A stretch of DNA of 64,000 bases from Pseudodonghicola xiamenensis DSM 18339 (GTDB taxonomy: Bacteria > Pseudomonadota > Alphaproteobacteria > Rhodobacterales > Rhodobacteraceae): NCBI RefSeq assembly GCF_000429365.1, contig NZ_AUBS01000002.1, positions 62,001-126,000 on the forward strand, written 5' to 3'. The notes beneath the pieces were generated by a model that worked only from the letters and a program-made list of their open reading frames with translations, did no database searches and was not told the DNA's origin. Positions 62,833 to 64,000 of this stretch are shown here, in pieces; the first letter of the stretch is position 1, and the number at the start of each line of letters is the position of its first letter. A program made the position numbers and the translations under genes.

Positions 62833-64000
62833 CTATCCCTTTTCGTGGAAATAGCCATAGATCATCTCTGCCAGCGCGTCCGAGATGCCTTCCACCGCCT
62901 TGAGATCGGCCAGATTGGCACGGCTGACCGCCTTGGCGCTGCCGAAATGCGCCAGAAGCGCGCGCTTGCGGGTGGCCCCTACCCCGGCGATATCATCAAG
63001 CGGATTGGCACTCATCGACTTTGCGCGCTTGGCACGGTGGGTGCCGATGGCGAAGCGGTGCGCCTCGTCCCGCAGGCGCTGGACGAAATAGAGCACTGGA
63101 TCGTTGTGGCGCAGCGCAAAGGCGCTCTCACCAGGGCGGTGGAATTCCTCCTTGCCGGCGTCGCGGTCGATCCCCTTGGCGACGCCCACCATAGGAATAT
63201 CCTCGACCCCGTATTCTTCCATGATCTCATAGACCGCGCTGACCTGACCAGCCCCGCCGTCGATCAGCAGCAGATCGGGCCAAAGCCCCTTGTCACGATC
63301 CGGATCCTCTTTCAGCAGCCGGGTGAAACGGCGGGTCAGGACCTCTTTCATCATGCCGAAATCGTCACCCGGGGTCAGATCGTCACCGCGGATGTTGAAC
63401 TTGCGATACTGGTTCTTCATGAACCCCTCGGGCCCGGCGACGATCATCGCGCCCACCGCATTGGTGCCCTGGATGTGGGAGTTGTCATAGACCTCGATCC
63501 GCTGCGGCGCACCGTCGAGGCCGAAAGCCTCGGCCAGCCCCTGCAACAGCTTAGTCTGCGTCGCACTTTCCGACATCCGTCGCGCCAGGGATTCACGCGC
63601 ATTGCGCAGCGCGCCGGAGACCAGCTCCAGCTTTTCGCCGCGCTGAGGCACCAGGATTTCAACCTTGTGCCCCGCCTTTTCGCTCAGCGCCTCCACCATC
63701 AGGTCGGCGTTCTCGATCCCATCCGACAGGATCAACTGCCGGGGCGGCTCCTTATTGTCATAGAACTGGCCAAGGAAGGCCTCCATCACCTCGGCCGGCG
63801 ACACATCGGCGCCGACGCGGGGATAGAAATCCTTGTTGCCCCAGTTCTGATGCGCCCGGATGAAGAAGACCTGAACACAGGCCTGACCACTGTCCATATG
63901 CAGCGCGATCACATCGGCCTCGGCCACACCGCGCGGGTTGATCCCCTGTGCTGTCTGCACCGAGGTCAGCGCCCGGATCCGGTCACGCAGGCCGGCGGCG
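62833..64000 (-). CDS. uvrC: Excinuclease ABC subunit C (5' end outside the window)
   Basis: The visible ~389 C-terminal residues belong to UvrC, the dual-incision nuclease of nucleotide excision repair. Seen are the UvrC homology region with the RNase H-like nuclease ([20 protein letters not shown], then [18 protein letters not shown] and [16 protein letters not shown], containing the catalytic Asp/His residues) and the C-terminal double helix-hairpin-helix ([34 protein letters not shown]). The frame continues through the right edge of the window. Confidence 0.97.
   Translation of the reverse strand, partial: AAGLRDRIRALTSVQTAQGINPRGVAEADVIALHMDSGQACVQVFFIRAHQNWGNKDFYPRVGADVSPAEVMEAFLGQFYDNKEPPRQLILSDGIENADLMVEALSEKAGHKVEILVPQRGEKLELVSGALRNARESLARRMSESATQTKLLQGLAEAFGLDGAPQRIEVYDNSHIQGTNAVGAMIVAGPEGFMKNQYRKFNIRGDDLTPGDDFGMMKEVLTRRFTRLLKEDPDRDKGLWPDLLLIDGGAGQVSAVYEIMEEYGVEDIPMVGVAKGIDRDAGKEEFHRPGESAFALRHNDPVLYFVQRLRDEAHRFAIGTHRAKRAKSMSANPLDDIAGVGATRKRALLAHFGSAKAVSRANLADLKAVEGISDALAEMIYGYFHEKG

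Noticed and set aside
1..64000. CRISPR arrays, tRNA/rRNA genes, transposases, integrases, prophage or toxin-antitoxin loci
   Set aside because: No regularly spaced direct repeats, no T-loop or conserved rRNA segments, and no recombinase motifs were seen on either strand. The only repeats found are the intergenic elements and short tracts listed.

Overview
The window is GC-rich, densely packed bacterial chromosome. The gene content and order point to an alphaproteobacterium of the Rhodobacterales (Rhodobacteraceae/Roseobacter group): a uvrC-pgsA-moaD-moaE block, a stand-alone aa3-type cytochrome oxidase subunit IV, a fused indolepyruvate:ferredoxin oxidoreductase with a divergent Lrp/AsnC regulator, plant-type glutamate-cysteine ligase, and pyrB coupled to a dihydroorotase-like gene and plsY. 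This is inferred from family knowledge; no rRNA, tRNA, CRISPR, prophage, transposase or integrase was seen. The window starts inside a LysM/FecR-type protein gene and ends inside uvrC.

Layout. 0-10 kb: the LysM/FecR protein, the Lrp regulator and the divergent indolepyruvate oxidoreductase, a glutathione transferase, a translationally coupled YcjX-GNAT-YcjF operon, and truA. 10-14 kb: a leftward run of housekeeping genes (cupin, FAA hydrolase, aroQ, gph, fbp). 14-19 kb: a putatively iron-regulated unit (a 55-aa ORF coupled to hemP) and a two-gene RND efflux system closed by a clear terminator. 19-26 kb: a 3-hydroxyisobutyrate-dehydrogenase-like gene, then a four-gene polyamine-type ABC importer with an unusual enlarged permease, followed by an unrecognised conserved-looking gene. 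26-33 kb: a beta-oxidation cluster (acyl-CoA dehydrogenase, thiolase, FadB-type multifunctional protein, alpha-methylacyl-CoA racemase, enoyl-CoA hydratase) with an 18-bp perfect palindrome upstream of the first gene. 33-42 kb: mobA, an AzlCD exporter, a lipoprotein, cox subunit IV, an acyl-CoA dehydrogenase/metallo-hydrolase pair, tsaC, yqgE, a DsbD-alpha-like protein and a Nudix hydrolase. 42-50 kb: a long leftward run of uracil-DNA glycosylase, phosphoesterase, LysE exporter, moaB, then an RND adaptor and pump. 50-54 kb: a fully coupled rightward pyrB operon. 54-58 kb: gshA and an rsmE operon, divergent from ubiA. 58-64 kb: a BON/OmpA envelope protein with a coupled coiled-coil partner, then moaE, moaD, pgsA and uvrC.

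Points of most interest. The dihydroorotase-like protein has lost most metal ligands and is probably a structural partner of aspartate transcarbamoylase; two small uncharacterised proteins lie between them in the same coupled operon. The uracil-DNA glycosylase of the family-4 type has lost three of four iron-sulfur ligands. There are candidate operators at the Lrp/IOR intergenic region, at hemP and at the beta-oxidation cluster. A family of intergenic repeats with attached hairpins occurs three times. A 14-G homopolymer lies just upstream of a dehydrogenase gene. Nothing in the window looks like a defence island or a recently acquired element.
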